From Spongilla lacustris (taxonomy: Eukaryota; Porifera; Demospongiae; Spongillida; Spongillidae): a stretch of DNA of 64,000 nt. Below the pieces are notes generated by a model. That model did no database searches. It saw only the letters and a program-made list of their open reading frames with translations, and was not told the DNA's origin. Shown in pieces: positions 10,345 to 21,255 of the stretch (position 1 is the stretch's first letter; each line of letters begins with the position of its first letter). Both the position numbers and the translations under genes were made by a program. The DNA is taken from contig OX442431.1 of NCBI GenBank assembly GCA_949361645.1, forward strand, positions 3,717,550 to 3,781,549, written 5' to 3'.

Positions 10345-11456
10345 CAGTGGAAACCATCACACTTGCTCCTATAATTTTTTTGTACTTTAATTTTGTTCAC
10401 TTGATTCTATTTTAATGGCTGTGAGGTAAAATGCAAATCTGACAATGGACTTTCAGTGTACAACTATTCTTCAATATATACTGAAAGTTAAAAAGCATCA
10501 CGTGACTATCTGTTCTTGTTATTCACACTTGTAGTGACCCAGGTACCAATAAAATTGATAGCAGGATTCCTCCCCCTGTAGGCAATGGATCTTAACCAAA
10601 TTTGCAGTATATCTAGAGAGCATGCATTAGCAACCTTTGGCCGAGTCGCTTTTTAAGTCCGGTAAAAAGTTACGGTTTTATCGAGCTAGATGTGCGTTTT
10701 TAGCTCGTAAAAGCTTAGCGATACCATTTCGTAGTACGCTCTTACCACACGGAAATGATTCGTCTCTGGGTACGTCACATGTTAGATCTATCGCAACAAC
10801 GTACTTCAGAGGCAATAGGCTATACTTTGCCGTTAAAAAACTGCTATCAAACACCAATAGCTGAAAACCTCCGCCATTTCTTGCAATTATGCCATGAATT
10901 GCATTTAAAACGTGACATCATAATATGAATACACTAACGTTACGTCAAAGTTCTTTGTTTATCAATCGAGTCGCTCCCGTACATATGGATCCAAGTCTTA
11001 GTGCTATCAATGAAGATTGCGAAAACGGTTCTTTTCAGAACCAAGCTCCATCTGCAAGCAGCTCACGACGAACGGCTAGTAAAGCAGCATCAATCTGGGC
11101 AGACCTCAAAAAACGTCACAGAGCAAGAGGCAACCCCAAAGCTGGAAACGAGAAACGCTGGAATAAGCGATCCCACGCCATCCAGACTACGAAACCAACG
11201 AAGAGGACCCAATCAGCTATTGCAGAAGCAGCCATCAAGGAATTTGAATCACTGAGTGAGTTTCTGCCCGATCTACCTGATACAGATGCTAGAACGCTAG
11301 CCTTGCGGATGTATTACCTGGAGCTGTCAGAAAACGTATCGCCCTGTGATGCCCAAAGTAGAGTGAGCAAGATGTTTTCTATTAGCCCATATACAGTCAA
11401 GAGGTGGGCCGCAGCATGGGAAGATACAGGGGAGGAAGCACTGATTGATCATCGTG
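10345..11456 (+). repeat. Left 1112-bp inverted arm
   Basis: Mirror copy of 12944-14055. It ends at ...gatcatcgtg. Beyond it the left side continues aaaaggacaa while the right arm continues into the rest of the gene, where aaaggacaa recurs 14-15 bases later. The junction therefore shows short microhomology. Confidence 0.95.
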
Positions 11457-11479
11457 AAAAGGACAAATTAGAATATTAA
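10925..11479 (+). CDS. Truncated transposase copy (N-terminal DNA-binding part), 184 aa
   Basis: Residues 1-177 are identical to the N-terminus of the 637-aa transposase on the opposite strand. The frame then adds seven residues (EKDKLEY) and stops. The retained part includes the basic region and the helix-turn-helix-like segment (DAQSRVSKMFSISPYTVKRW, then WEDTGEEALIDHR) but no catalytic residues. It has the same upstream 580 bp as the full gene, so it should be transcribed by the same promoter. By analogy with truncated repressors of other DNA transposons it could occupy the terminal repeats without cutting; that is inference. It could also simply be untranslated. Confidence 0.6.
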   Translation: MNTLTLRQSSLFINRVAPVHMDPSLSAINEDCENGSFQNQAPSASSSRRTASKAASIWADLKKRHRARGNPKAGNEKRWNKRSHAIQTTKPTKRTQSAIAEAAIKEFESLSEFLPDLPDTDARTLALRMYYLELSENVSPCDAQSRVSKMFSISPYTVKRWAAAWEDTGEEALIDHREKDKLEY

Positions 11480-11561
11480 TATTTTATAATAGATGATACT
11501 TAGACTGAGGACATGTAATGGATTGAAAAAGAATAAATTTGTCAAAATAATGGCAGTTCTG

Positions 11562-13475
11562 TCAGATTGCTGGTAAAGGAACAGTTTGGTAAGACCCCTT
11601 TCGATGATGACGATGAATCTTTTTCAGGGCCTTCAATGTCTCATATACAACAATACCATCAGCTTCACTGGCATATGCCTCAATCCATTTCCAGGTGTGA
11701 TCAGAAAAAGAGGTATGATGGTGTACAGTTAGGTGCTGTGCTGAAAGTGCATATGAAAGAGTTGCTCTTAAAGTTGTAATACTGTGGCCACAATGTTGTC
11801 TACAGTAATGCTTAACATGCGACCAGCACATCTCAACGTGCATGCATTCTGGATGGCATTTGGGGCCAAACAGAAGAATGTGGCCACGACGCTCTGCTTC
11901 TTCTTGTAGTTCAGGCTTTAAGCATGCAAAATCAGGTTGTGAAGATAGCAAGGCCCTCAGTTCGTTTAGCCTCATCTTTTCAATGCCAGACAAACCTCGC
12001 TCCCTGCAAATTCTCAATGCACCTTTGGCAATTGGAGTTCCATCAGGCCCTGCATACCACATTTCCTGTTGAACTCTGTTCATAGTTCCAGAAGCCACAT
12101 CGAACATTTCATACCAGCCAATCTGAGTTAAGATTGGCTGTTTACCACCATCTGTTTTATTCATTTTAGACGTTGATAGGGCTCCTTTCCTTACTGCCAC
12201 ATGACTTGGGGCATTATCATAAGTCAAAAGTAGCTGGCATCCAGGATACAAGGACTCAAATTCATCAATTACGTTATGCAAGTTTCTCATTACATTCTCA
12301 TGGTTCCACGAACCATCAGTTTTGGGTTCAATAGTTTCCAATCCTAACCATCCATGACATGGAACAGAAACCCCACTTACCATAATTGTTGCTCCATCAC
12401 CCTTTGGTTTCATGTGATAAGTGTCATTACTTACCCATGCAAACCGATTCCCTTCATTGGCATAAAGAATTGACTCATCATGATTTCCATGAAATAAAGG
12501 CTTTTCACCTGATGGTAGATTGGGCCACTCTGGTCTTCCAGTAACCTCGTTAAAAACAGGTAGTCGAGGCTTTAAGGCCAGCATTTGTTTCACCCATTCA
12601 GTGCGGTATGTAACTATGTCAGGGTGCTCATGCCTGTCACAGAACGGAGCATTTGACGAATCTGCCCAGTTAAAACCCAATTTATGCATCCATCGGAGCA
12701 CTGTCATCCTTGATACTTGACGAGAGTGAAAATATGCCTCATGCATATCTAGCAGTTCTTCGGGTACAATGTCTGCATCAGTCAGAAGTATATCATTGAT
12801 GTGTAGTTGGATTTGCTGAATTGTAACATATCCATCCCGGTGTTTTCCACCTTGCTTTAAACGCTTTTGTACCCACAATTTGAGCTCAGTAACTAGAGCT
12901 GGAGAAAGAAAAAGAATGGACTTGTCCTTTCCTTCGTGAAAGCCACGATGATCAATCAGTGCTTCCTCCCCTGTATCTTCCCATGCTGCGGCCCACCTCT
13001 TGACTGTATATGGGCTAATAGAAAACATCTTGCTCACTCTACTTTGGGCATCACAGGGCGATACGTTTTCTGACAGCTCCAGGTAATACATCCGCAAGGC
13101 TAGCGTTCTAGCATCTGTATCAGGTAGATCGGGCAGAAACTCACTCAGTGATTCAAATTCCTTGATGGCTGCTTCTGCAATAGCTGATTGGGTCCTCTTC
13201 GTTGGTTTCGTAGTCTGGATGGCGTGGGATCGCTTATTCCAGCGTTTCTCGTTTCCAGCTTTGGGGTTGCCTCTTGCTCTGTGACGTTTTTTGAGGTCTG
13301 CCCAGATTGATGCTGCTTTACTAGCCGTTCGTCGTGAGCTGCTTGCAGATGGAGCTTGGTTCTGAAAAGAACCGTTTTCGCAATCTTCATTGATAGCACT
13401 AAGACTTGGATCCATATGTACGGGAGCGACTCGATTGATAAACAAAGAACTTTGACGTAACGTTAGTGTATTCAT
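11562..13475 (-). CDS. Transposase, Tc1/mariner/IS630-like DDE type, 637 aa
   Basis: Catalyses excision and TA-targeted insertion of the element. Residues about 40-110 are basic and low-complexity. About 125-180 form a helix-turn-helix-like domain (ISPYTVKRWAAAWEDTG). The catalytic core shows a first Asp in FHGNHDESILYANEG, a second in LLTYDNAPSH and a Glu in HPECMHVEMCWSHVKHY. The DNAPSH and PK-H-E---E--W patterns are typical of the superfamily. Spacing from second Asp to Glu is about 127 residues rather than 34-41; the extra segment ends in SQPDFACLKPELQEEAERRG and GH-L-F-PK. That arrangement recalls a transposase group expanded in fungi, from general knowledge and not searched. The first ATG gives the start. 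The frame is uninterrupted, so the enzyme may be active. Confidence 0.9.
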   Translation of the reverse strand: MNTLTLRQSSLFINRVAPVHMDPSLSAINEDCENGSFQNQAPSASSSRRTASKAASIWADLKKRHRARGNPKAGNEKRWNKRSHAIQTTKPTKRTQSAIAEAAIKEFESLSEFLPDLPDTDARTLALRMYYLELSENVSPCDAQSRVSKMFSISPYTVKRWAAAWEDTGEEALIDHRGFHEGKDKSILFLSPALVTELKLWVQKRLKQGGKHRDGYVTIQQIQLHINDILLTDADIVPEELLDMHEAYFHSRQVSRMTVLRWMHKLGFNWADSSNAPFCDRHEHPDIVTYRTEWVKQMLALKPRLPVFNEVTGRPEWPNLPSGEKPLFHGNHDESILYANEGNRFAWVSNDTYHMKPKGDGATIMVSGVSVPCHGWLGLETIEPKTDGSWNHENVMRNLHNVIDEFESLYPGCQLLLTYDNAPSHVAVRKGALSTSKMNKTDGGKQPILTQIGWYEMFDVASGTMNRVQQEMWYAGPDGTPIAKGALRICRERGLSGIEKMRLNELRALLSSQPDFACLKPELQEEAERRGHILLFGPKCHPECMHVEMCWSHVKHYCRQHCGHSITTLRATLSYALSAQHLTVHHHTSFSDHTWKWIEAYASEADGIVVYETLKALKKIHRHHRKGSYQTVPLPAI

Positions 13476-14055
13476 ATTATGATGTCACGTTTTAAATGCA
13501 ATTCATGGCATAATTGCAAGAAATGGCGGAGGTTTTCAGCTATTGGTGTTTGATAGCAGTTTTTTAACGGCAAAGTATAGCCTATTGCCTCTGAAGTACG
13601 TTGTTGCGATAGATCTAACATGTGACGTACCCAGAGACGAATCATTTCCGTGTGGTAAGAGCGTACTACGAAATGGTATCGCTAAGCTTTTACGAGCTAA
13701 AAACGCACATCTAGCTCGATAAAACCGTAACTTTTTACCGGACTTAAAAAGCGACTCGGCCAAAGGTTGCTAATGCATGCTCTCTAGATATACTGCAAAT
13801 TTGGTTAAGATCCATTGCCTACAGGGGGAGGAATCCTGCTATCAATTTTATTGGTACCTGGGTCACTACAAGTGTGAATAACAAGAACAGATAGTCACGT
13901 GATGCTTTTTAACTTTCAGTATATATTGAAGAATAGTTGTACACTGAAAGTCCATTGTCAGATTTGCATTTTACCTCACAGCCATTAAAATAGAATCAAG
14001 TGAACAAAATTAAAGTACAAAAAAATTATAGGAGCAAGTGTGATGGTTTCCACTG
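12944..14055 (-). repeat. Right 1112-bp inverted arm
   Basis: Contains the terminus, about 580 bp of upstream region and the first 177 codons of the full transposase (start codon at 13475). It pairs base for base with 10345-11456. Confidence 0.95.
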
Positions 14056-14202
14056 TAAATCTGACGTGAAACAGAAAATTGCCAAAACGCGGGATTTTTT
14101 TTTTTTTGTTATATGTAATTTTAGAGAGGGGTACCACCCCCTCCGCCCCCCTTTTTAAATGCCCTGTCACTTTTTTTCCCCTGAAGTCAGATTTTTTTTT
14201 AA

Positions 14203-15149
14203 CACCAGTTCCGTGAGAATTTGATACTTTTTTGGCCTATTTTATCGAACTCACGTTTTGGAAAATTAGTCGGAACTGTATCAATAGCCACAAAGCTCGA
14301 TGTACTAAGTAGTTCAACTCTTTAGACGATGTTTCAAGCTACTGCGAGCCTTGCAACTACTTCCACTGAGGACCTACGTTTTTTTAGAGTCGAGAGGGTA
14401 AGGCCGTTACCGGGAACTGGACACTTTTTTCTGACAAGGTTTCTGAGTTTAAAAACAGTATAGAAATGCTCATCTGGATCGGATAGCTAGCGCTTGAAAA
14501 AATTCTGGCAGTCATCTATCATGCTAGCGTCAAAACAGACACTAGAACTTCTTTGGATCTCGACTCCGGACCCAAATATTGGTCATGTGTGCACAGGCCC
14601 AAACGTTTATTATTGACCACACGTAAGCGTTAATTGACGTCACGCAGGTTGCAGTTACACACTTACGTCACTATGTAGTTGCTTTTTATGTTATACGTTG
14701 CTATAAATATACAGCACATGAGCCTAATATTTCTCCCGTTGTTCGTTCCTGTCCGGTTATTGACCATTTCGTACCCAGACAAAATTCGTCTATAATTATC
14801 AACGCAAGTCCTAGAACGAGGTAAACAACTGCTATCTGCCAACACAGTATCTATTGTGACCTCCTAGTCGTTCCAAATGACGTTTAAAAGCATATTAGTA
14901 GTGGCTCTTGATTGCCTAGAAAAAAAGTGTCCTTCGCAACGTTTCCTGACCGAAAAAGCTAAAACCGCGTCACTTTGAAAGCATACAGAGAAGTGTCCAC
15001 GATAGATATAAGGCAGACAACAATGTCAAATGTCTAGGCGATAGTTAAACTATCTATACATATGCTTTTCCAGACAATTGGTGGCGTTCCGACTAATTTT
15101 TAGAAAGTCGGTTCGACAGAAAAAGTATCAAATTCTCACGGAACCGGTG
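14203..15149. mobile_element. Non-autonomous TTAA-flanked element (piggyBac/Kolobok-like)
   Basis: CACCAGTTCCGTGAGAATTT at 14203 pairs with the complement of CACCGGTTCCGTGAGAATTT ending at 15149. Similarity extends irregularly for about 80 bp (shared TGATACTTTTT and attagtcggaac blocks). TTAA lies exactly outside both ends (14199-14202 and 15150-15153), as for piggyBac or Kolobok elements. The interior has no transposase frame. Confidence 0.8.
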
Positions 15150-15153
15150 TTAA

Positions 15154-16609
15154 AAGCAGATTCGTAATCCTCTCTACAAGCTCTACAGTATTGGACGATG
15201 GGGTCACATACTGATTTCCTGATTTCAGGGTTCAGGATATGCTCAACCGAGTGGACCGAGGTTATGAAAAAAGATGGAAATTTTAATTAGTTGTATTTTA
15301 AAAACTGTACACTATACAGCAATTTTGCATACTCCTATGGGGAGAACACATGGGGAAAGTAGCATGTCCAAACTAGACAATGATGCTAAAAGAGTGGCAA
15401 ATATATATATGGAACTACCCACTGTCAGCTTGAGAAATATACAGGCCATTTTTTTGCTTCTGTGCCATCTAAGCTGACATACACTATCAACATGTGATTG
15501 GCCAAGTCTGCTTTTTTAAATAAAGGCACTTTAAGACCATTTTTAAGAGTTTCAATGTGTTTCTAGCAAGCCATAAACTTGCCACCTTATCATGTTTCAT
15601 ACATGTAACTAAGGTTGGGCACTACAGATAAGCTTCTAGATGATAAATGTCACATGACCAAGTTAAATAAAAGCACAGACACTATAGCTTCATTTACCTT
15701 CCGTACATAAGCGGTAGTCTAACGGTAGCGGGTCCTTTTGGACTTCTTTTGACTGGGATACATGGTAATAGACCTTTCACAGCACTGGCAAAGCACAAGA
15801 TATAGCTCTTACCACTTCAGTAGTTACATGTACTGGTTTTTTCTTTGACTTGTTAACCAGAGAGTGGGGAGGAGATGCAATATAGGTTAGTTCTAGTAGT
15901 ATTTCGACGCTCTGGCCTTACCAAAGCAGCATTTTGGCTTTTTCCTATGATACTAGTAGGCCTATTGGTAGGCAGTGTTCTTAGGGGAATACGATTCTGT
16001 CGATCATTTAATACCAACGACGTTACGACGATGAGTGGATGAGAATATATCGTCAAAGTATACCTTCATAATAGTCTTTTTTACGCTTCGTAGCTTCTCA
16101 CTGTTCTCCATGCTTTCGCTCATCGAAATGATGAAAGGCGGGAAACGAATGATTTTATCAAGTAGATCACGTGACTAAAATGTCTAGGCGGGCCCGACGT
16201 ACTATTCTCGCTAGCTGTTGATGCCCCGGCCGGCCCCTCACAACAGTCTGTATTGAAATGAAAGGAGGGGTGAGGACTGAGCTATTGTTAATTTTGAACA
16301 GGGTTCTAGCCTGCACACAACCGAAATGGTATTAGTGTGCTGACATTTTTAAATAAGGCAGAGATCTCCTGTAATATCAGGCTCATCATGCATTGAGCAG
16401 TGTTGTTGTTAGTGAATGAATAAAGTTTTGCCTATGATATAGCACACATAGATACTTGTACTTTTGTTAAAATGTTAGTATTTAGCATGTGCCTTTGTAA
16501 AAAAAAAGTTTGGATTTTGAGCTCTATGTATTCAGCCTGCATGTTTCACCAGAGATCATATATAGACACCGCCACTGGGCCAAAAGTGGAATTTCAGATC
16601 ATTTTGGCT
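15154..16609. other. No recognisable gene
   Basis: Low-information sequence. The stretch at 15706-15760 (gcggtagtctaacggtagcg...) looks faintly tRNA-like but does not fold into a cloverleaf. Confidence 0.4.
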
Positions 16610-16863
16610 ACACACATAATGTGACATTTTAACCTGATGTATGACATGTCCTATTTCCTCCAGGTGAAATTTGTATGAAATATGACATTGTTTGCAACTG
16701 TAGAAATGTGTATGGCCATTCCAAGTTTCAGTTCATTTTGTGTATATGCAAAATGTGACATTTCAATACAGATTTCATCCTTTGTACAAAATGTGACATT
16801 TTGTGCATGCGTAAAATTGATGACATTTTGTATACATTTCATTCAATGTATGAAATGTCACAG
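16610..16863. repeat. Cluster of the motif AAATGTGACATTT
   Basis: ATGTGACATTT, ATGACATTTTG and their complements recur about eight times at irregular spacing. It looks like a decayed tandem or palindromic repeat. The core AAATGT-ACATTT is self-complementary. Confidence 0.55.
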
Positions 16864-17690
16864 GATCTGGGAAACACTCATTACATAGGTATATTATTTT
16901 CTTCTTGTTTGTACTCTACAACCAGGGGAATGCACTCCCACCCAAGTTCCTTACACTTTGGGCCATTCTTACACATATGAAACTTATGGTGGTTAGGGAA
17001 AAAAGGCCAATAAAACATTCAATTGCACCAGCAGGAGGTTAGCAGTGGGGTTGGCCTCCAGTGATACTAAGCCTGGCCTTAATGAGGAAGAATGCTCGGT
17101 TTATTATTACAAGATCCAGCTGGCCTGCTAGCTGAGATATTATTATGCTTGTGTGCTGTCATTTTATCAACAACTATAAATAGATACAATAAGGTCTACA
17201 TGTACATGTATATTATCATGGATGCAGTACACTTTTAATACCCATGCAGTCTAACATATTGTGTTCCTTGCACATTTTTATTTAGAAAATAGTACTCCAA
17301 CACATTATGCAACAAATTAAATACACAAATGTGAAAAAAAAATTCTATTCAATCAGAGGTACTATGACTAACAGAGATTCACCATCATTTTTTCGTACAT
17401 GTATGCAGTAAGCACAATGGTACAACAAACTATCAATGGGCAAAAAAATAGCATCTCCCATCATTCTCAAATGAGGTGCTCCAAACTTCTGCTGGTTTCC
17501 TAATTACATTTTTTTTCAGTGCTCCATGTATCTAGAAACGGCAACATACATTGCACTATGCATATGTCCATCAGTTGTAAATGAAATGCTGGCAAAATAT
17601 AATATCTTCACAGGACAATTTTGCAAATCGTTCACTGATTGTGTTTGATGTCAATCATTATAAAGGCCATTCTTCCTATTAACTATCGCA
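16864..17690. other. No recognisable gene
   Basis: AT-rich sequence without motifs or repeat ends that I can identify. Confidence 0.4.
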
Positions 17691-17730
17691 ACTAAGTGTT
17701 CGCTTCATTTGTTCATAGCAGAGGTAAATA

Positions 17731-18830
17731 CTACATCTCATTATGCTTCACATCAGAGTACTTAATAAAAATATCAAGTTTTGCATGGGAAGAAACTGGA
17801 GTTGTAAGAGGCAGGATATTGTACAACATTTGTAATTCCCCATCTTTTAATACACAACGCTTGCATACAGAGTGGCACTTGCTCTCCTGCTCATCAGGTA
17901 AGTTAGTCATCCCATCCAGAGCCAACAAGTCATTCATTGGATCATATGTATACACTGAATTGTCCTTGGTAAATCTTCTCATTAACTATACTTTGATGGA
18001 TTTATTGTTATTAATACCCAAAATTCTATTATATCATTCATAGGAAAATAGCCAAATTGAGTGCATAGGTCCAAAATCTAATAATAAGTCTTTATAATGA
18101 CAGTGCATGTGCATATTTGGAGTAACAACTGCTTTTCCATACTGTTCTTCAATACAGCAACAAAATTTGTACAAAAGAGTATCAACCATATCAAACTTAA
18201 TGTCTTTTTACAAATAATTACACAAGCTAGGACAAAAAATTGCCAACACACTATGTCTGATTGTGGAAGTATGCCATACAATGCTGGCATAGAATAAATT
18301 GTTATCCGATTTATTAATTGATCAGCTGTTAGTGATGAGAATGCATTATCTTTTTTTTTTTTTTTTCCGTATATGAGCAATATCTGGAGGCACAACTGAT
18401 AATTTGATCAACATTATCCTGCAACTCAATGAGATTATGTTTTGTTAAAATATCCATTTCAATCCATATATGTTTCATAAAACACTTTGCAGAGCCCAGA
18501 AATAATGCATAGGATCAAGTATGCACATTCTAATAATATCAAAATAAGATAACTTTAATAGAATAGAATAACGACAACCATGAATTTATTTCGTTCTGTT
18601 TTATTACGACATGCTAGTATTAAAGCTATATGCTGCCGATGAACTTCATTTGTTCGTTTTTCCCATTCCTCTCTTTTAAAACCAGAATAATCCTTCTTTC
18701 CAAAAGTTCCAGGAAATACCTTATAACATTTTGAGCAACCTAGAATAGATTGGCTGAATGTCCAAATAACCCACAAACTTTTTTTACTGGCTGGCAGGTC
18801 ACAAGCTAGCAAACTCAAAGAGCACGGTGT
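17731..18830 (-). pseudogene. CACTA/EnSpm (Tnp2-like) transposase remnant
   Basis: Three minus-strand blocks in family order. 18818-18555 has LLACDLPASKK, LGCSKCYKVFPGTFGKKDYS and EWEKRTNEVHRQH, the segment preceding the catalytic region in Tnp2-type transposases. 18395-18078 has FSSLTADQLINRITIYSMPA and CWQFFVLACVIICKK. 17982-17731 has MRRFTKDNSV, which matches the C-terminal side. The catalytic block expected between the first and second fragments is missing or unreadable and there are frame changes and stops, so it is dead. It lies 3 kb from a CACTG-ended element (21763-28591), but the two need not be the same family. Confidence 0.75.
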
Positions 18831-18933
18831 AACTTGGTGATATAGCCGGCCTTGACCAAGGCGGTCCTATACGCGATAATGGGGAGGGTCGGGAAGCAGC
18901 GTATGTGGGTGGCCACTTTACTGCTCGCTCACC

Positions 18934-19104
18934 ATGCACTTCATTCTAGGTGCAGAGCTCGGGTCGATGCCATCGGGCCCCACACTGGCTCAGGCCGATA
19001 TTCCAGTTGTAAATACGCAAGGCGATGCTGATCAGACCCAGTCAGCCCAGAGCACAATGCAGCCGGCGGTGGCGCACAGCATCCAGATCAGCGTAACGAG
19101 CCAG
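18934..19104 (+). pseudogene. Fragment of the retroelement ORF upstream of element A
   Basis: An open frame rich in Gln, Ser and Thr (PVVNTQGDADQTQSAQSTMQ) abuts the TGT...ACA element at 19105. It may be the upstream part of the DIRS-like fragment at 21256-21548. The frame does not rejoin cleanly, so the link is tentative. Confidence 0.35.
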
Positions 19105-19575
19105 TGTAACAGGATAGCGTGTCCCCCCGGATACATTGTCCGCCTACGGACAATGTATCCTAGGATACATTGTCCCCCTTTAGGATAGACTGTCCCCCCC
19201 CCCACCATCGACACATACATAAACAGTTGTCTCTTTGATCCGAACTTCTCCAAAGGCTTAGCCCTCCAGACTATATAATTAGCGACAAGTGACTCCGTAT
19301 ACTACCGATCACTTCCGTTCAAACACGTGTCGTCGTGTCGAAGAAGCCAAGGGGTGAGCGTTAGTGAGGATAAGGCCAGATATCACAACGGAGGTGCTTT
19401 TGTACAATAAGTACATGTACTTACGCGAAGGCGCGTATCGTGAAGAAGCAACAAAGCCAGGATGAAAGAATGATCGACTGAAGGAAAATCAGCTAAAGGT
19501 CATGCGATCGTGCCATGACGAGAAGAGCGGTTAGTTTGTAAAGTACATTTACCTCGTATGTCCAAGGTTGTACTT

Positions 19576-19740
19576 CAGTTTACCCCCCCCCCCCCCCCCC
19601 CCCCCTTAGCTGGATTTGTTAGCGGATCAGCCGACTGTTCCCCGGTCTAGCTGGGCTTAGTTTAGCTTAGGTTCAGCAGTATGTATGGTAATTTTACAAA
19701 TTACAAAATTAGGGGGGGGGGGGGGGGGGGGGGTAAACTG
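19576..19740. repeat. 165-bp element bounded by CAGTTTACC and long C/G runs
   Basis: CAGTTTAC plus about 22 C at the left mirrors about 21 G plus GTAAACTG at the right. The two ends could form a G:C-paired stem. A clear target duplication is not visible. Confidence 0.65.
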
Positions 19741-21100
19741 AAAGCTTACTAAAATAAGATCAATTCAAAATTTAAAAACTTGAAATGGTGAAGTTTTAGT
19801 AATGTTTAATTAGTCCATTTGGATTGCAACCCCCCTTTATAAATTATAGATGCCCCTCCTCCCAGTTTTCATATATAACCATAAGCAGACAGCCCAGTTT
19901 TGTATATAAACCCCCTTTTAAAAATTCCTGTCTATACACCCCTGAATATAGTACTGACACTTCATGTATTAAATCTCATTATCTTTACACATTAATGATT
20001 TCTTTCTACTAACTTGAAAAGGCTTGGCTGATTTTAGTTTACATAAACTGTATGCATGCATCTTTCTTATTAGCCTTCAGTACAAATTTTTTTAAAGTAA
20101 ATAAAATATTGCCCCATGGAAGTCTGGCCAGTGTGGACTTTACTTGCATGTACACCTTCACAGCCTAGATATATCTGATGCCACAAGGGAAGCTAGAGCT
20201 GTATAGCCACAGCTGCTGAAGCCAGGAAAAGGGAGAAATATGCTCTGCTGTCCAAATCCCACCATTTTGCAATTGAGCCCTTGGCCCTGATGCTCTCAGT
20301 TTGCTCACTGATATCAGCAGGCATCAGCAGAGCATCACAACTCCCTCCCATTCCTTCTCCAGAGAGTATCCATTGCATTCCAGCAGGGTATTGGGTATTG
20401 GGCAGCACAAGAAGTTTGAGATTTATATAGTGTAACCTTGTGTATCCAGTACTGTATGTATAAAAATAATAAATTTATTGTATAGTTTTTAAAAAGGCAT
20501 AATTATTATAATATATTCAAAGTAAGTCTCCAATTAAATCACGCAATGTGCTGAGGTGAGAGCTGCATATCTGCCAGATTGATGAAGGTGGATAAGTAGA
20601 AGAATATGGTTTCTTTGGCATTGCATATGCAACCAGCAAATGCAATGGTGATGATGTGTGTACCATTCAGTTTCACAGCAGTATGAAGATGAGAGCTCAT
20701 TTGGTAAAGTATTTTCAAGACAGCGTCTAGTATATTGAAGACATGCAAATTCCTGTGATATTTTTAAAAAACATATGCCTGAGAAGGTGAAAATGATCCG
20801 GTGCTTCCAATGCAAAGAATGGATACACCAAACATGTGAAAAAGCTATAACTTAATTGCAGGGCATTTACTGAAAGGATGTTTGTTTGGCACGGCAAGTC
20901 TTTGAAAAGAACTGCATGGCTCGAATTAATGGACGGGTGAACGCGTATATTAATTGCTCTGTACATGCTGACTTATATATCCCGTTGGCAGCATGCTGCA
21001 GTGTTTGGTATTTGCTCAGAAACTGTTTATACAAGTGCACACATGTACGTATGGCGCTGAGTATTATATGTGCATCCCTTTGTGTCGAAGGGAGGGGGGG
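19741..21100. other. Interior of element A, nothing recognised
   Basis: Short frames on both strands (for example 20193-20408 minus) show no known motif. Confidence 0.4.
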
Positions 21101-21255
21101 GACAAATAATCCTAAAGCGGACCGATAATCCTAGGAAGGATTGTCCGAGGGGGGACAGCGTATCCTAGGACACGGAGTCCGGCGGACAATGTATCCTAGG
21201 ATACATTGTCCGGCCGGACAGCCTATACGGCGGACACGGTATCCTATTACACCAG

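Larger units (their letters stand above)
10345..14055 (-). mobile_element. Intact Tc1/mariner-superfamily transposon with 1112-bp inverted arms
   Basis: The element starts CAGTGGAAACCATCACAC and ends with its exact complement. TA (10343-10344 and 14056-14057) flanks both sides, the Tc1/mariner target duplication. The left arm 10345-11456 and right arm 12944-14055 pair without any net indel: paired coordinates always sum to 24400 and every stretch I compared was identical. A unique 1487-bp centre lies between. Each arm contains the non-coding terminus plus the first 177 codons of the transposase. Perfect arm identity and the open 637-codon frame point to very recent activity or gene conversion. 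Confidence 0.95.
19105..21251. mobile_element. Element A: TGTAA...TTACA element with 4-bp TSD CCAG (Ginger-like?)
   Basis: TGTAACAGGATAGCGTGTCC at the left pairs with the complement of TGTAATAGGATACCGTGTCC at the right. CCAG flanks both sides (19101-19104 and 21252-21255). Both subterminal regions (19105-19200 and about 21110-21251) are filled with palindromic modules of the types TATCCTAGGATA and GTCC-GGAC. Termini TGTNR...YNACA with a 4-bp duplication are what is known of Ginger transposons; the assignment rests on this only. No transposase frame is visible, so it is non-autonomous. Confidence 0.65.

Noticed and set aside
10637..10864. 75-aa frame present in both arms of the Tc1/mariner-type element
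   Set aside because: Its duplication only reflects the palindromic arms. It has no motif and lies in the presumed 5' untranslated region of the transposase.
15706..15780. tRNA-like stretch
   Set aside because: It has a weak resemblance to a D-arm/anticodon region but no acceptor stem or T-arm could be paired.
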